Both the position numbers and the translations under genes were made by a program. A stretch of 64,000 bases of DNA from Streptomyces sp. Q6 (lineage in GTDB: Bacteria > Actinomycetota > Actinomycetes > Streptomycetales > Streptomycetaceae), in NCBI RefSeq assembly GCF_036967205.1, contig NZ_CP146022.1, positions 6,324,001 through 6,388,000 on the forward strand. Reading direction: 5' to 3'. The notes below the pieces were generated by a model. That model was given only the letters and a program-made list of their open reading frames with translations, had not been told where the DNA came from and did no database searches. Shown piece after piece: positions 54,948-62,706 of this stretch; position 1 is the stretch's first letter; every line of letters begins with the position of its first letter.

Positions 54948-54994
54948 ACCCCAGATGTAGTGGTTGGATTGCATCAGCAGCCCAGAAGTTGTGG
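54948..54994 (+). promoter_or_regulatory. Paired NrdR boxes upstream of nrdR-nrdJ
   Basis: Two related 16-mers, ACCCCAGATGTAGTGG (54948-54963) and AGCCCAGAAGTTGTGG (54979-54994), start exactly 31 bp apart. This is the three-helical-turn spacing expected for tandem NrdR boxes. Each core is about 7 of 10 to the published consensus pattern. They lie about 110 bp before nrdR and would give autoregulation of the operon by the dNTP/ATP state. Confidence 0.72.
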
Positions 54995-55104
54995 TCCCCG
55001 GTCCTTCAGGCCCGTGGTCATCGCCTATGCTTGGGGCTGTCGCGAGGGGCATGACCAGCCTCTCGTGGCTATCGAGTCGTGCCGTGAAGGAGGGTTGGGA
55101 GTTC

Positions 55105-55650
55105 ATGCACTGCCCCTTCTGCAGGCATCCCGACAGCCGTGTCGTCGACAGCCGCACCACCGACGACGGCACGTCGATCCGCCGTCGCCGTCAGTGCCCG
55201 GACTGCTCCCGTCGTTTCACGACGGTGGAGACGTGCTCACTGATGGTGGTCAAGCGGAGCGGGGTGACCGAGCCCTTCAGCCGCACCAAGGTCATCAACG
55301 GCGTACGCAAGGCATGTCAGGGGCGGCCGGTCACCGAGGACGCCCTCGCCCAGCTCGGCCAGCGGGTCGAGGAGGCGGTGCGCGCCACCGGAAGCGCCGA
55401 ACTGACCACCCATGACGTGGGTCTGGCCATACTCGGCCCACTTCAGGAGCTGGACCTCGTGGCCTACCTGCGATTCGCGTCCGTCTATCGGGCGTTCGAC
55501 TCGCTGGACGACTTCGAGTCGGCGATCGCGGAACTGAGGGAACACACGCGCGGCGCTCAGGCGGCCGACGCGGGCGGAGAACGCGTAGAGAGCGACTGCG
55601 GGCCCGGAGGGACGGTCGAAGTCCCGGTGCCCGCCCACGCTGCCGACTGA
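55105..55650 (+). CDS. nrdR: Transcriptional repressor NrdR
   Basis: 181-residue zinc-ribbon/ATP-cone repressor of ribonucleotide reductase genes. Zinc cysteines are Cys3, Cys6, Cys31 and Cys34 (CPFC, CPDC). The ATP-cone follows ([47 protein letters not shown]). The C-terminal 30 residues are a variable acidic tail. It is first in the nrdR-nrdJ operon. Confidence 0.97.
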   Translation: MHCPFCRHPDSRVVDSRTTDDGTSIRRRRQCPDCSRRFTTVETCSLMVVKRSGVTEPFSRTKVINGVRKACQGRPVTEDALAQLGQRVEEAVRATGSAELTTHDVGLAILGPLQELDLVAYLRFASVYRAFDSLDDFESAIAELREHTRGAQAADAGGERVESDCGPGGTVEVPVPAHAAD

Positions 55651-55785
55651 CCGGCCGAGGCCGGGCGGCGGCGACCACAGACCTGTTGCGGACGGCGAGA
55701 GCGGCGTCCGCGACACAAGACACACACCGTGCACGGGAAGATCCGGGCACTTTTGGGCGTTTTAGCCCGGTATATGGGAGGCGGC

Positions 55786-58680
55786 ATGACAGAGACGGCG
55801 AGCGGCCCGGCACGAGGTTCCCGTACGAAGGGTTCCAAGGCCACCAAGGGTCTGCGTATCGAGCGCATCCACACCACCCCCGGCGTGCACCCGTACGACG
55901 AGGTGGAATGGGCGCATCGCGACGTCGTCATGACCAATTGGCGCGACGGCTCGGTCAACTTCGAGCAGCGTGGCGTCGAGTTCCCCGACTTCTGGTCGGT
56001 GAACGCGGTCAACATCGTCACCAGCAAGTACTTCCGCGGTGCTGTCGGCACGCCGCAGCGTGAGGTGAGCCTCAAGCAGCTCATCGACCGCATCGTGAAG
56101 ACGTATCGGAAGGCAGGCGAGGACTACAAGTACTTCGCTTCGCCCGCCGACGCCGAGATCTTCGAGCACGAGCTGGCGTATGCCCTCCTGCACCAGATCT
56201 TCAGCTTCAACTCGCCGGTGTGGTTCAACGTCGGTACGCCGCAGCCGCAGCAGGTCTCCGCCTGCTTCATCCTTGCCGTCGACGACTCCATGGAGTCGAT
56301 CCTCGACTGGTACAAGGAAGAGGGCATGATCTTCAAGGGCGGCTCCGGCGCCGGCCTGAACCTCTCCCGCATCCGCTCCTCCAAGGAACTGCTGTCCTCG
56401 GGCGGCAACGCCTCGGGTCCGGTCTCCTTCATGCGCGGTGCCGACGCCTCCGCAGGAACGATCAAGTCGGGTGGCGCCACGCGCCGCGCGGCCAAGATGG
56501 TCATCCTCGACGTCGACCACCCCGACATCGAGGACTTCATCGAGACCAAGGTGAAGGAAGAGGAGAAGATCCGCGCCCTGCGCGACGCGGGCTTCGACAT
56601 GGACCTGGGCGGCGACGACATCACGTCCGTCCAGTACCAGAACGCCAACAACTCGGTCCGCGTGAACGACACGTTCATGAAGGCGGTCGAGGAGGGCGGC
56701 AAGTTCGGTCTCACCTCCCGTATGACGGGCGAGGTCATCGAGGAGGTCGACGCCAAGTCGCTCTTCCGCAAGATGGCCGAGGCCGCCTGGGCCTGTGCCG
56801 ACCCCGGCATCCAGTACGACGACACCATCAACCACTGGCACACGTGCCCGGAGTCCGGCCGGATCAACGGCTCGAACCCGTGCAGCGAGTACATGCACCT
56901 GGACAACACGTCCTGCAACCTCGCCTCGCTGAACCTGATGAAGTTCCTCAAGGACGACGGCCTGGGCAACCAGTCCTTCGACGTCGAGCGCTTCTCGCAG
57001 GTCGTCGAGCTGGTCATCACCGCGATGGACATCTCGATCTGCTTCGCCGACTTCCCGACCGAGAAGATCGGCGAGAACACCCGCGCCTACCGTCAGCTCG
57101 GCATCGGCTACGCGAACCTGGGCGCCCTGCTCATGGCGACCGGCCACGCCTACGACTCGGACGGCGGCCGCGCCCTCGCCGGCGCCATCACGTCGCTGAT
57201 GACGGGTACGTCCTACAAGCGCTCCGCCGAGCTGGCGTCGGTCGTCGGCCCGTACGACGGCTACGCCAAGAACGCCACCCCGCACCAGCGCGTCATGAAG
57301 CAGCACGCCGACGCCAACTCCGTGGCCGTTCGCGTGGACGACCTGGACACCCCGATCTGGGCCGCCGCCACGGAGGCCTGGCAGGACGTCGTCCGCCTCG
57401 GCGAGAAGAACGGTTTCCGTAACGCCCAGGCGTCGGTCATCGCCCCGACCGGCACCATCGGTCTCGCGATGTCCTGCGACACCACCGGCCTCGAGCCCGA
57501 CCTCGCCCTGGTCAAGTTCAAGAAGCTGGTCGGCGGCGGCTCGATGCAGATCGTCAACGGCACGGTCCCGCAGGCCCTGCGCCGCCTGGGCTACCAGGAG
57601 GAGCAGATCGAGGCGATCGTCGCCCACATCGCCGACCACGGCAATGTGATCGACGCCCCGGGCCTCAAGACCGAGCACTACGAGGTCTTCGACTGCGCCA
57701 TGGGCGAGCGCTCCATCTCCGCGATGGGCCACGTCCGCATGATGGCGGCCATCCAGCCGTGGATCTCGGGCGCCCTCTCCAAGACGGTCAACCTGCCGGA
57801 GACGGCGACCGTCGAGGACGTCGAAGAGGTCTACTTCGAGGCGTGGAAGATGGGCGTCAAGGCGCTCGCGATCTACCGCGACAACTGCAAGGTCGGCCAG
57901 CCCCTCTCCGCCAAGACCAAGGAGAAGGAGAAGACCGAGGTCACCGAGAAGGCCGAGGCCGAGATCCGCAAGGCGGTCGAGAAGGTCGTCGAGTACCGCC
58001 CGGTCCGCAAGCGCCTCCCCAAGGGCCGTCCCGGCATCACCACCTCCTTCACGGTGGGCGGCGCCGAGGGGTACATGACCGCCAACTCCTACCCGGACGA
58101 CGGTCTCGGTGAGGTCTTCCTGAAGATGTCCAAGCAGGGCTCCACCCTCGCGGGCATGATGGACGCCTTCTCCATCGCGGTCTCCGTGGGTCTGCAGTAC
58201 GGCGTGCCGCTCGAGACGTACGTCTCGAAGTTCACGAACATGCGCTTCGAGCCGGCCGGCATGACGGACGACCCGGACGTGCGGATGGCGCAGTCGATCG
58301 TCGACTACATCTTCCGTCGCCTGGCGCTCGACTTCCTGCCGTTCGAGACGCGTTCCGCGCTCGGCATCCACTCCGCCGAGGAGCGTCAGCGTCACCTGGA
58401 GACGGGCTCCTACGAGCCCGCCGACGACGAGGTCGACGTCGAGGGCCTGGCCCAGTCGGCGCCGCTCGCCCAGGAGCTGAAGGCCGTCGAGACGCCGAAG
58501 GCCGAGTCCGCCGCCGTGGTGCCCGCCCCGAAGCAGGCCCACACCAGCGCCGAGCTCGTCGAGATGCAGCTGGGCATCCAGGCCGACGCCCCGCTCTGCT
58601 TCTCCTGCGGTACGAAGATGCAGCGCGCCGGCTCCTGCTACATCTGCGAGGGCTGCGGCTCGACCAGCGGTTGCAGCTGA
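55786..58680 (+). CDS. nrdJ: Adenosylcobalamin-dependent (class II) ribonucleotide reductase NrdJ
   Basis: 964-residue enzyme that reduces ribonucleotides to deoxyribonucleotides using coenzyme B12, with or without oxygen. Substrate and radical-site motifs are present: FNSPVWFNVG, KGGSGAGLNLSRIR, NPCSEYMHLDNTSCNLASLN and ASVIAPTGTIGLAMSCDTTG. The C-terminus has a zinc-binding, redox-active tail (CFSCGTKMQRAG, CYICEGCG). GGGAGGC at 55776-55782 supports ATG 55786. A strong terminator follows. Confidence 0.98.
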   Translation: MTETASGPARGSRTKGSKATKGLRIERIHTTPGVHPYDEVEWAHRDVVMTNWRDGSVNFEQRGVEFPDFWSVNAVNIVTSKYFRGAVGTPQREVSLKQLIDRIVKTYRKAGEDYKYFASPADAEIFEHELAYALLHQIFSFNSPVWFNVGTPQPQQVSACFILAVDDSMESILDWYKEEGMIFKGGSGAGLNLSRIRSSKELLSSGGNASGPVSFMRGADASAGTIKSGGATRRAAKMVILDVDHPDIEDFIETKVKEEEKIRALRDAGFDMDLGGDDITSVQYQNANNSVRVNDTFMKAVEEGGKFGLTSRMTGEVIEEVDAKSLFRKMAEAAWACADPGIQYDDTINHWHTCPESGRINGSNPCSEYMHLDNTSCNLASLNLMKFLKDDGLGNQSFDVERFSQVVELVITAMDISICFADFPTEKIGENTRAYRQLGIGYANLGALLMATGHAYDSDGGRALAGAITSLMTGTSYKRSAELASVVGPYDGYAKNATPHQRVMKQHADANSVAVRVDDLDTPIWAAATEAWQDVVRLGEKNGFRNAQASVIAPTGTIGLAMSCDTTGLEPDLALVKFKKLVGGGSMQIVNGTVPQALRRLGYQEEQIEAIVAHIADHGNVIDAPGLKTEHYEVFDCAMGERSISAMGHVRMMAAIQPWISGALSKTVNLPETATVEDVEEVYFEAWKMGVKALAIYRDNCKVGQPLSAKTKEKEKTEVTEKAEAEIRKAVEKVVEYRPVRKRLPKGRPGITTSFTVGGAEGYMTANSYPDDGLGEVFLKMSKQGSTLAGMMDAFSIAVSVGLQYGVPLETYVSKFTNMRFEPAGMTDDPDVRMAQSIVDYIFRRLALDFLPFETRSALGIHSAEERQRHLETGSYEPADDEVDVEGLAQSAPLAQELKAVETPKAESAAVVPAPKQAHTSAELVEMQLGIQADAPLCFSCGTKMQRAGSCYICEGCGSTSGCS

Positions 58681-58711
58681 TCACCGAGCGTTGATCTGAT
58701 CGCTTGAGCCG

Positions 58712-58744
58712 AGGGCGGCGGGACCATCACGGTCCCGCCGCCCT
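58712..58744. terminator. Bidirectional hairpin after nrdJ
   Basis: Perfect 14-bp stem (58712-58725 with 58731-58744), 5-base loop ATCAC, between convergent nrdJ and the TerD-family gene. Confidence 0.9.
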
Positions 58745-58803
58745 TCGGTGTTCGTACGCGCGCCTGCGCCACCACGTTCGCTCGGGCGTCGCTCTGGCGT
58801 TCG

Positions 58804-59340
58804 CTACAAGGAGCCCATCGCGGCGGCGAACGTGGCGAGGTCGCCGTCGAAGCCCCGTATGACTTCGCGGAACGACCACTCGCCGTCGGCGTCGCGGGTG
58901 AACTCGCCGATGGTGGTGGCCGAGTGGCCGGCCACGGCCGAGAGGTCGTGCTGCGACAGGTCGGTGTGGCCCTCGCGTATCCGCACGGCGGTGTTCGCGA
59001 CGTTCCAGAACGTCTTCGTGCTGCCGGACTCGTCCTCGTTCTGCTGGATGGCCACGCCCACGACCACGCGCGCGTACCGCGCCGCGAGCCGGTCGAGCTC
59101 GATCGTCATGACCTCGTCGAAGCCGAAGCCCTGCCCGGTCCTGCTGTCCCGGTTCAGCGTGATCGTCCCGTCGGGGGAGCGGCTGTCGAAGTGGACGAGG
59201 TAGTCGGGTCTGCCGTGCGGATCGTCGCTCGTATAGGTCGCGGCGACGAGGTCCAGGTCGTCGGGGGGTGAGCCTATCGGGCTCGGATCCCACTTCAGCC
59301 CGACCTCGACCTTGTCGATCCCCTTGCGAAGGCTGCTCAC
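58804..59340 (-). CDS. TerD-family stress protein
   Basis: 178-residue calcium-binding TerD/TerE-like protein. The motif VGLKWDPSPIGSPPDDLDL, FGFDEVMTIELDRLAARY and GEWSFREVIRGF are family features, with paired Asp residues for Ca2+ (DDLD). GTG 59340 has GGGGGAG five bases upstream; a longer ORF to 59382 lacks a ribosome binding site. The gene is isolated from other ter genes. Confidence 0.85.
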   Translation of the reverse strand: MSSLRKGIDKVEVGLKWDPSPIGSPPDDLDLVAATYTSDDPHGRPDYLVHFDSRSPDGTITLNRDSRTGQGFGFDEVMTIELDRLAARYARVVVGVAIQQNEDESGSTKTFWNVANTAVRIREGHTDLSQHDLSAVAGHSATTIGEFTRDADGEWSFREVIRGFDGDLATFAAAMGSL

Positions 59341-59455
59341 CGAACTCCCCCTTCTCGGTGCTCCGTTGACTCCTGGTGTCACGTGCTACGGACACGCTAC
59401 GTCGTCGCACTGACATCGGTGTGCCACGGGCCACGGAGCGAGGGATCATGGGGGA

Positions 59456-60280
59456 ATGACCTGGAGCGGGGAAGAAGTGGATGTCGACGCCTACGTGGCG
59501 AGAACCGGTGTCAAGGGGGACCTGAAGCCCGATGCGGAGACGCTGCACGCGCTGCACCGCGCTCATGTGGCGGCGATTCCGTTCGAGAACCTGGAGATGA
59601 TGCTCGGCAGGCCGGTCCCGCTCGAACTGTCCGCGGTGCAGGACAAGTTGGTGCGCCGCCGCCGCGGCGGCTACTGCTACGAGCACAACCTGCTGTTCGC
59701 GGCCCTCCTGGAGCGCATCGGCTTCTCCGTCAGGGGACTTGGCGCCCGCGTCCGTCTGGGCTCCTCTTCTTTGCGCCCTGTGACCCACATGCTGACCCGG
59801 GTCTCGACGGGCGAGGGCGAGGAGTGGCTGTGCGATGTCGGCTTCGGTGCCGCGGGACTGAGGGAGCCGATCCCGCTCCAGGACGGCGCCCAAGTGCGCC
59901 AAGGCGTATGGGAGTTCGGGCTGGCCCGGGAGGGCGACGACCTGTGGGTGCTGCGCAATCTGCGGCCCGACGGCTGGCGTGACCTCTACGCCTTCACTCT
60001 GGAGGAGCGCCATCCTGTCGACTATGTAGTGCTGAATCACTACACCTCCACGCATACAAGGTCGACGTTCATCCGGCGCCCTGTGGTGCAGTACGCCGCC
60101 AAGGAGGCGCGGCGCATGCTCACCGGGCGGGATCTGGTCATCGAGTCGGCGGACGGGGAGAGGTCCGAACGAGCCGTTCAGGCAGGCGAGTTGAAGGCCG
60201 TACTCGACCGTGAGTTCGGGATCGAGCTGAGCGACGACGAACTCGGCGAGCTGGAGCGCGTGCACTACGCCGGAGAGTGA
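59456..60280 (+). CDS. nat: Arylamine N-acetyltransferase
   Basis: 274-residue acetyl-CoA:arylamine acetyltransferase. The catalytic triad is Cys74 (RRRGGYCYEHN), His111 (PVTHMLTRV) and Asp127 (CDVGFG). The IPFENLEMMLGR segment is also typical. The DUF4937 gene starts 4 bp downstream, so they form an operon. The role may be xenobiotic acetylation or amide formation in secondary metabolism. Confidence 0.93.
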   Translation: MTWSGEEVDVDAYVARTGVKGDLKPDAETLHALHRAHVAAIPFENLEMMLGRPVPLELSAVQDKLVRRRRGGYCYEHNLLFAALLERIGFSVRGLGARVRLGSSSLRPVTHMLTRVSTGEGEEWLCDVGFGAAGLREPIPLQDGAQVRQGVWEFGLAREGDDLWVLRNLRPDGWRDLYAFTLEERHPVDYVVLNHYTSTHTRSTFIRRPVVQYAAKEARRMLTGRDLVIESADGERSERAVQAGELKAVLDREFGIELSDDELGELERVHYAGE

Positions 60281-60284
60281 CCCC

Positions 60285-60920
60285 ATGTCACGCACCGCGC
60301 CGTACGATGGCGCGGTGCTGGTCAAGTGGATTCGCTGCACTGTGGTGGACCGTCGGGGGTTCGAGCGGGGACAGCGGAAATGGGCGGGGCTCCTTGGAGA
60401 GCCGGGGTTCCGGGGGCAGGGCGGGGGCTGGAGCAGGAAGCGTCCTGATGTGGCGCATGTCTTCGCCTTCTGGGAGAGCCGTGCCTTCTACGACTCCTTC
60501 ATGGCGCGCTCCCACGACCGGCTCGCGGCGTCGCAGTCGGGGACGTACAAAGACATCCAGGTGAAGCTGTTCGACCACCTCTTCGATGTGAAGACCGGCT
60601 TCGAGCCGATCTTCACGGACGCGGACGTCGTACGGGTCGCGCACTGCAAGGTGAACGCCGAGCGGGCCGAGCACTTCACCTTGATGCAGCAGAAGGTCTG
60701 GAATCCGGCGATGGCCGGCTCGCCCGGCATGATCCGCGGCCTCTTCGGTGAGGCTCCGGGCGACGAGTTCCTGGTCCTGTCGATGTGGAGATCGGCGGCC
60801 GAGCACGGCAAGTACCAGGTCGACCGGGTGGAGCGGCTGCTGCTGCGGGCCCAGACGGACGACGACGTGGCCGCCATCGCCGGCGACATCGTGCAGATGG
60901 AGCCGACCTGGACGGTGTAG
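60285..60920 (+). CDS. DUF4937/YdbC-like protein
   Basis: 211-residue protein with a DUF4937-type N-terminal domain (VLVKWIRCTVVDRRGF, KWAGLLGEPGFRGQGGGW) and a second ferredoxin-like half (VRVAHCKVNAERAEHF, FLVLSMWRSAAEHGKY). It resembles antibiotic-biosynthesis monooxygenase-like (ABM) folds, without a cofactor motif. Function unknown. It follows nat by 4 bp and is ended by a perfect palindrome. Confidence 0.78.
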   Translation: MSRTAPYDGAVLVKWIRCTVVDRRGFERGQRKWAGLLGEPGFRGQGGGWSRKRPDVAHVFAFWESRAFYDSFMARSHDRLAASQSGTYKDIQVKLFDHLFDVKTGFEPIFTDADVVRVAHCKVNAERAEHFTLMQQKVWNPAMAGSPGMIRGLFGEAPGDEFLVLSMWRSAAEHGKYQVDRVERLLLRAQTDDDVAAIAGDIVQMEPTWTV

Positions 60921-60923
60921 GCG

Positions 60924-60953
60924 TTCACACGGCACGCGCGCGTGCCGTGTGAA
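60924..60953 (+). terminator. 30-bp perfect palindrome after the nat operon
   Basis: Half TTCACACGGCACGCG (60924-60938) is followed directly by its reverse complement. It begins four bases after the DUF4937 stop and forms a strong hairpin. Confidence 0.8.
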
Positions 60954-61014
60954 GATACGCCGGATGGGGCCGTACGAGTGCTCGAAATCGGCCGAACCGA
61001 TCTAGGGTCTGTGC

Positions 61015-61674
61015 ATGGCACGACCGCGGCGCATCGTTCTGGTCCGGCACGGGGAGTCCGAAGGCAATGCCGACGACACCGTGTACGAGCGCGAGCCCGA
61101 CCATGCTCTGGCGCTCACCGAGAAGGGCTGGCGGCAGGCCGAGGAGACCGGCAAGGGGCTGCGGGAGCTGTTCGGCCGTGAGCGGGTGAGCGTCTACGTC
61201 TCGCCCTACCGCCGCACCCATGAGACGTTCCGCGCCTTCCGGCTCGACCCCGACCTCGTACGGGTGCGGGAAGAGCCGCGGCTGCGGGAGCAGGACTGGG
61301 GAAACTGGCAGGACCGCGACGACGTTCGGCTCCAGAAGGCGTACCGGGACGCGTACGGGCACTTCTTCTACCGCTTCGCTCAGGGCGAGTCGGGAGCCGA
61401 CGTGTACGACCGGGTGGGGGCGTTCCTGGAGAGCCTGTACCGCAGTTTCGAGGACCCGGACCATCCGCCGAACGTCCTGCTCGTCACCCACGGCCTGACC
61501 ATGCGGCTCTTCTGCATGCGCTGGTTCCACTGGACCGTCGCGGATTTCGAGTCGCTCTCGAACCCGGGGAACGCGGAGACACGCACGCTCGTTCTCGGGG
61601 AGAACGGAAAGTACGTGATGGACAGGCAATTCGACCGCTGGTGCGAACCGGAATCGTACGGAGTCACCGGATAG
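61015..61674 (+). CDS. Histidine phosphatase family protein
   Basis: 219-residue phosphoglycerate-mutase-like phosphatase. The phospho-acceptor is His12 in VLVRHGESEGN; the second catalytic His is in VTHGLTMRLF. SPYRRTHETF carries the conserved Arg. The substrate is not evident. The next gene begins 12 bp downstream, so they are probably co-transcribed. Confidence 0.88.
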   Translation: MARPRRIVLVRHGESEGNADDTVYEREPDHALALTEKGWRQAEETGKGLRELFGRERVSVYVSPYRRTHETFRAFRLDPDLVRVREEPRLREQDWGNWQDRDDVRLQKAYRDAYGHFFYRFAQGESGADVYDRVGAFLESLYRSFEDPDHPPNVLLVTHGLTMRLFCMRWFHWTVADFESLSNPGNAETRTLVLGENGKYVMDRQFDRWCEPESYGVTG

Positions 61675-61686
61675 GGTGGCAGAGCG

Positions 61687-62594
61687 ATGACCGTTGATTC
61701 CTCTCCCGACAGGCGACTGGACCGCGCCCTGTCCAGCCTGCGCGGGCTCTGCGTGGGCGATGCGCTGGGCTCACAGTTCTTCGTTCCGGCGAACTATCCG
61801 CTGCTCAAGCGTCGTGCCCTGCCGGACGGCGTCTGGGAGTGGACCGACGACACCGAGATGGCCTGCTCCGTGGTGGCCGTGCTGGCCGCGCACGACCGCA
61901 TCGACCAGGACGACCTCGCCTGCTCGTTCGCCGAGCACCATGACTTCGACCGGGGCTACGGCCCCGCCGTGAACCGGCTGCTGCGGCAGATCCGGGAGGG
62001 CGGCGACTGGCGCGCGCTGGCGTCCGCGCTGTTCAAGGGACAGGGGTCGTGGGGCAACGGCGCGGCGATGCGGATCGCGCCGCTGGGTGCCTACTACGCC
62101 GACGACCCCGAGCAGGCCACCCATCAGGCCGAGATCTCGGCGTATCCGACGCATCAGCACCGTGAGGCCGTGGTCGGGGCGATGGCCGTGGCCGCCGCCG
62201 CGGCGCTCGTCGCCTCACCGTCCGGCCCGCCGAACCCGGGGACCTGCTGGACGGCGTGATCGCTCTCGTGCCGCGCAGCGCGGTGGGCGCGGGGCTGCGC
62301 CGGGCCAAGGACATGCTCGACTACGGCGACCCGGCCACCGTGGCCGCGGTCCTCGGCTGCGGCAGGCGCACGACCGCGCACGACACCGTGCCGTTCGCTC
62401 TGTGGTCGGCGGCGCGCGGGCTCGGGGACTTCGAGCGGGCCTTCTGGAGCACCGCGCAGGTGGGCGGCGACATGGACACGACCTGCGCGATCGTGGGCGG
62501 CGTCGTCGCGGCCGAGAAGATCGGGGCGCCCCCGGCCGAGTGGCTGGAGCGTACGGAGCCGCTCGCGGAGTGGCTACCGGCCGCGTCGGTCTGA
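61687..62594 (+). pseudogene. ADP-ribosylglycohydrolase family protein, frameshifted as read
   Basis: DraG-type hydrolase, about 302 residues if restored. The first frame has GLCVGDALGSQF, WTDDTEMACSVVA (metal-binding Asp-Asp) and GSWGNGAAMRIAPLG; the second has FERAFWSTAQVGGDMDTTCAIVGGVVAAE (given in two parts: GGDMDTTCAIVGG holds the second metal-binding Asp residues). The break is at a G4 run at 62238-62241 and one extra G would restore the frame, giving NPGDLLDGVIALVPRS. It is probably a sequencing error. It would remove ADP-ribose from proteins or small molecules. Confidence 0.85.
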
Positions 62595-62706
62595 CCACCC
62601 CGCGCGGCTTTCGCGCCCGTAGGGGGTGAGAGGCGGCGCGAACGCCGGGTCGGCCCGTCCGTCGGGGCAACCCGGCATCCACGTCGTCCGCGCCCTGAGC
62701 GGGGCC

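Larger units (their letters stand above)
54590..55104. other. Divergent lexA-nrdR regulatory region
   Basis: 515 bp without a gene. It contains the lexA SOS box and paired NrdR boxes (both listed separately). The segment 54700-54940 shows nothing else I can support; no cobalamin riboswitch was recognised. Confidence 0.7.
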
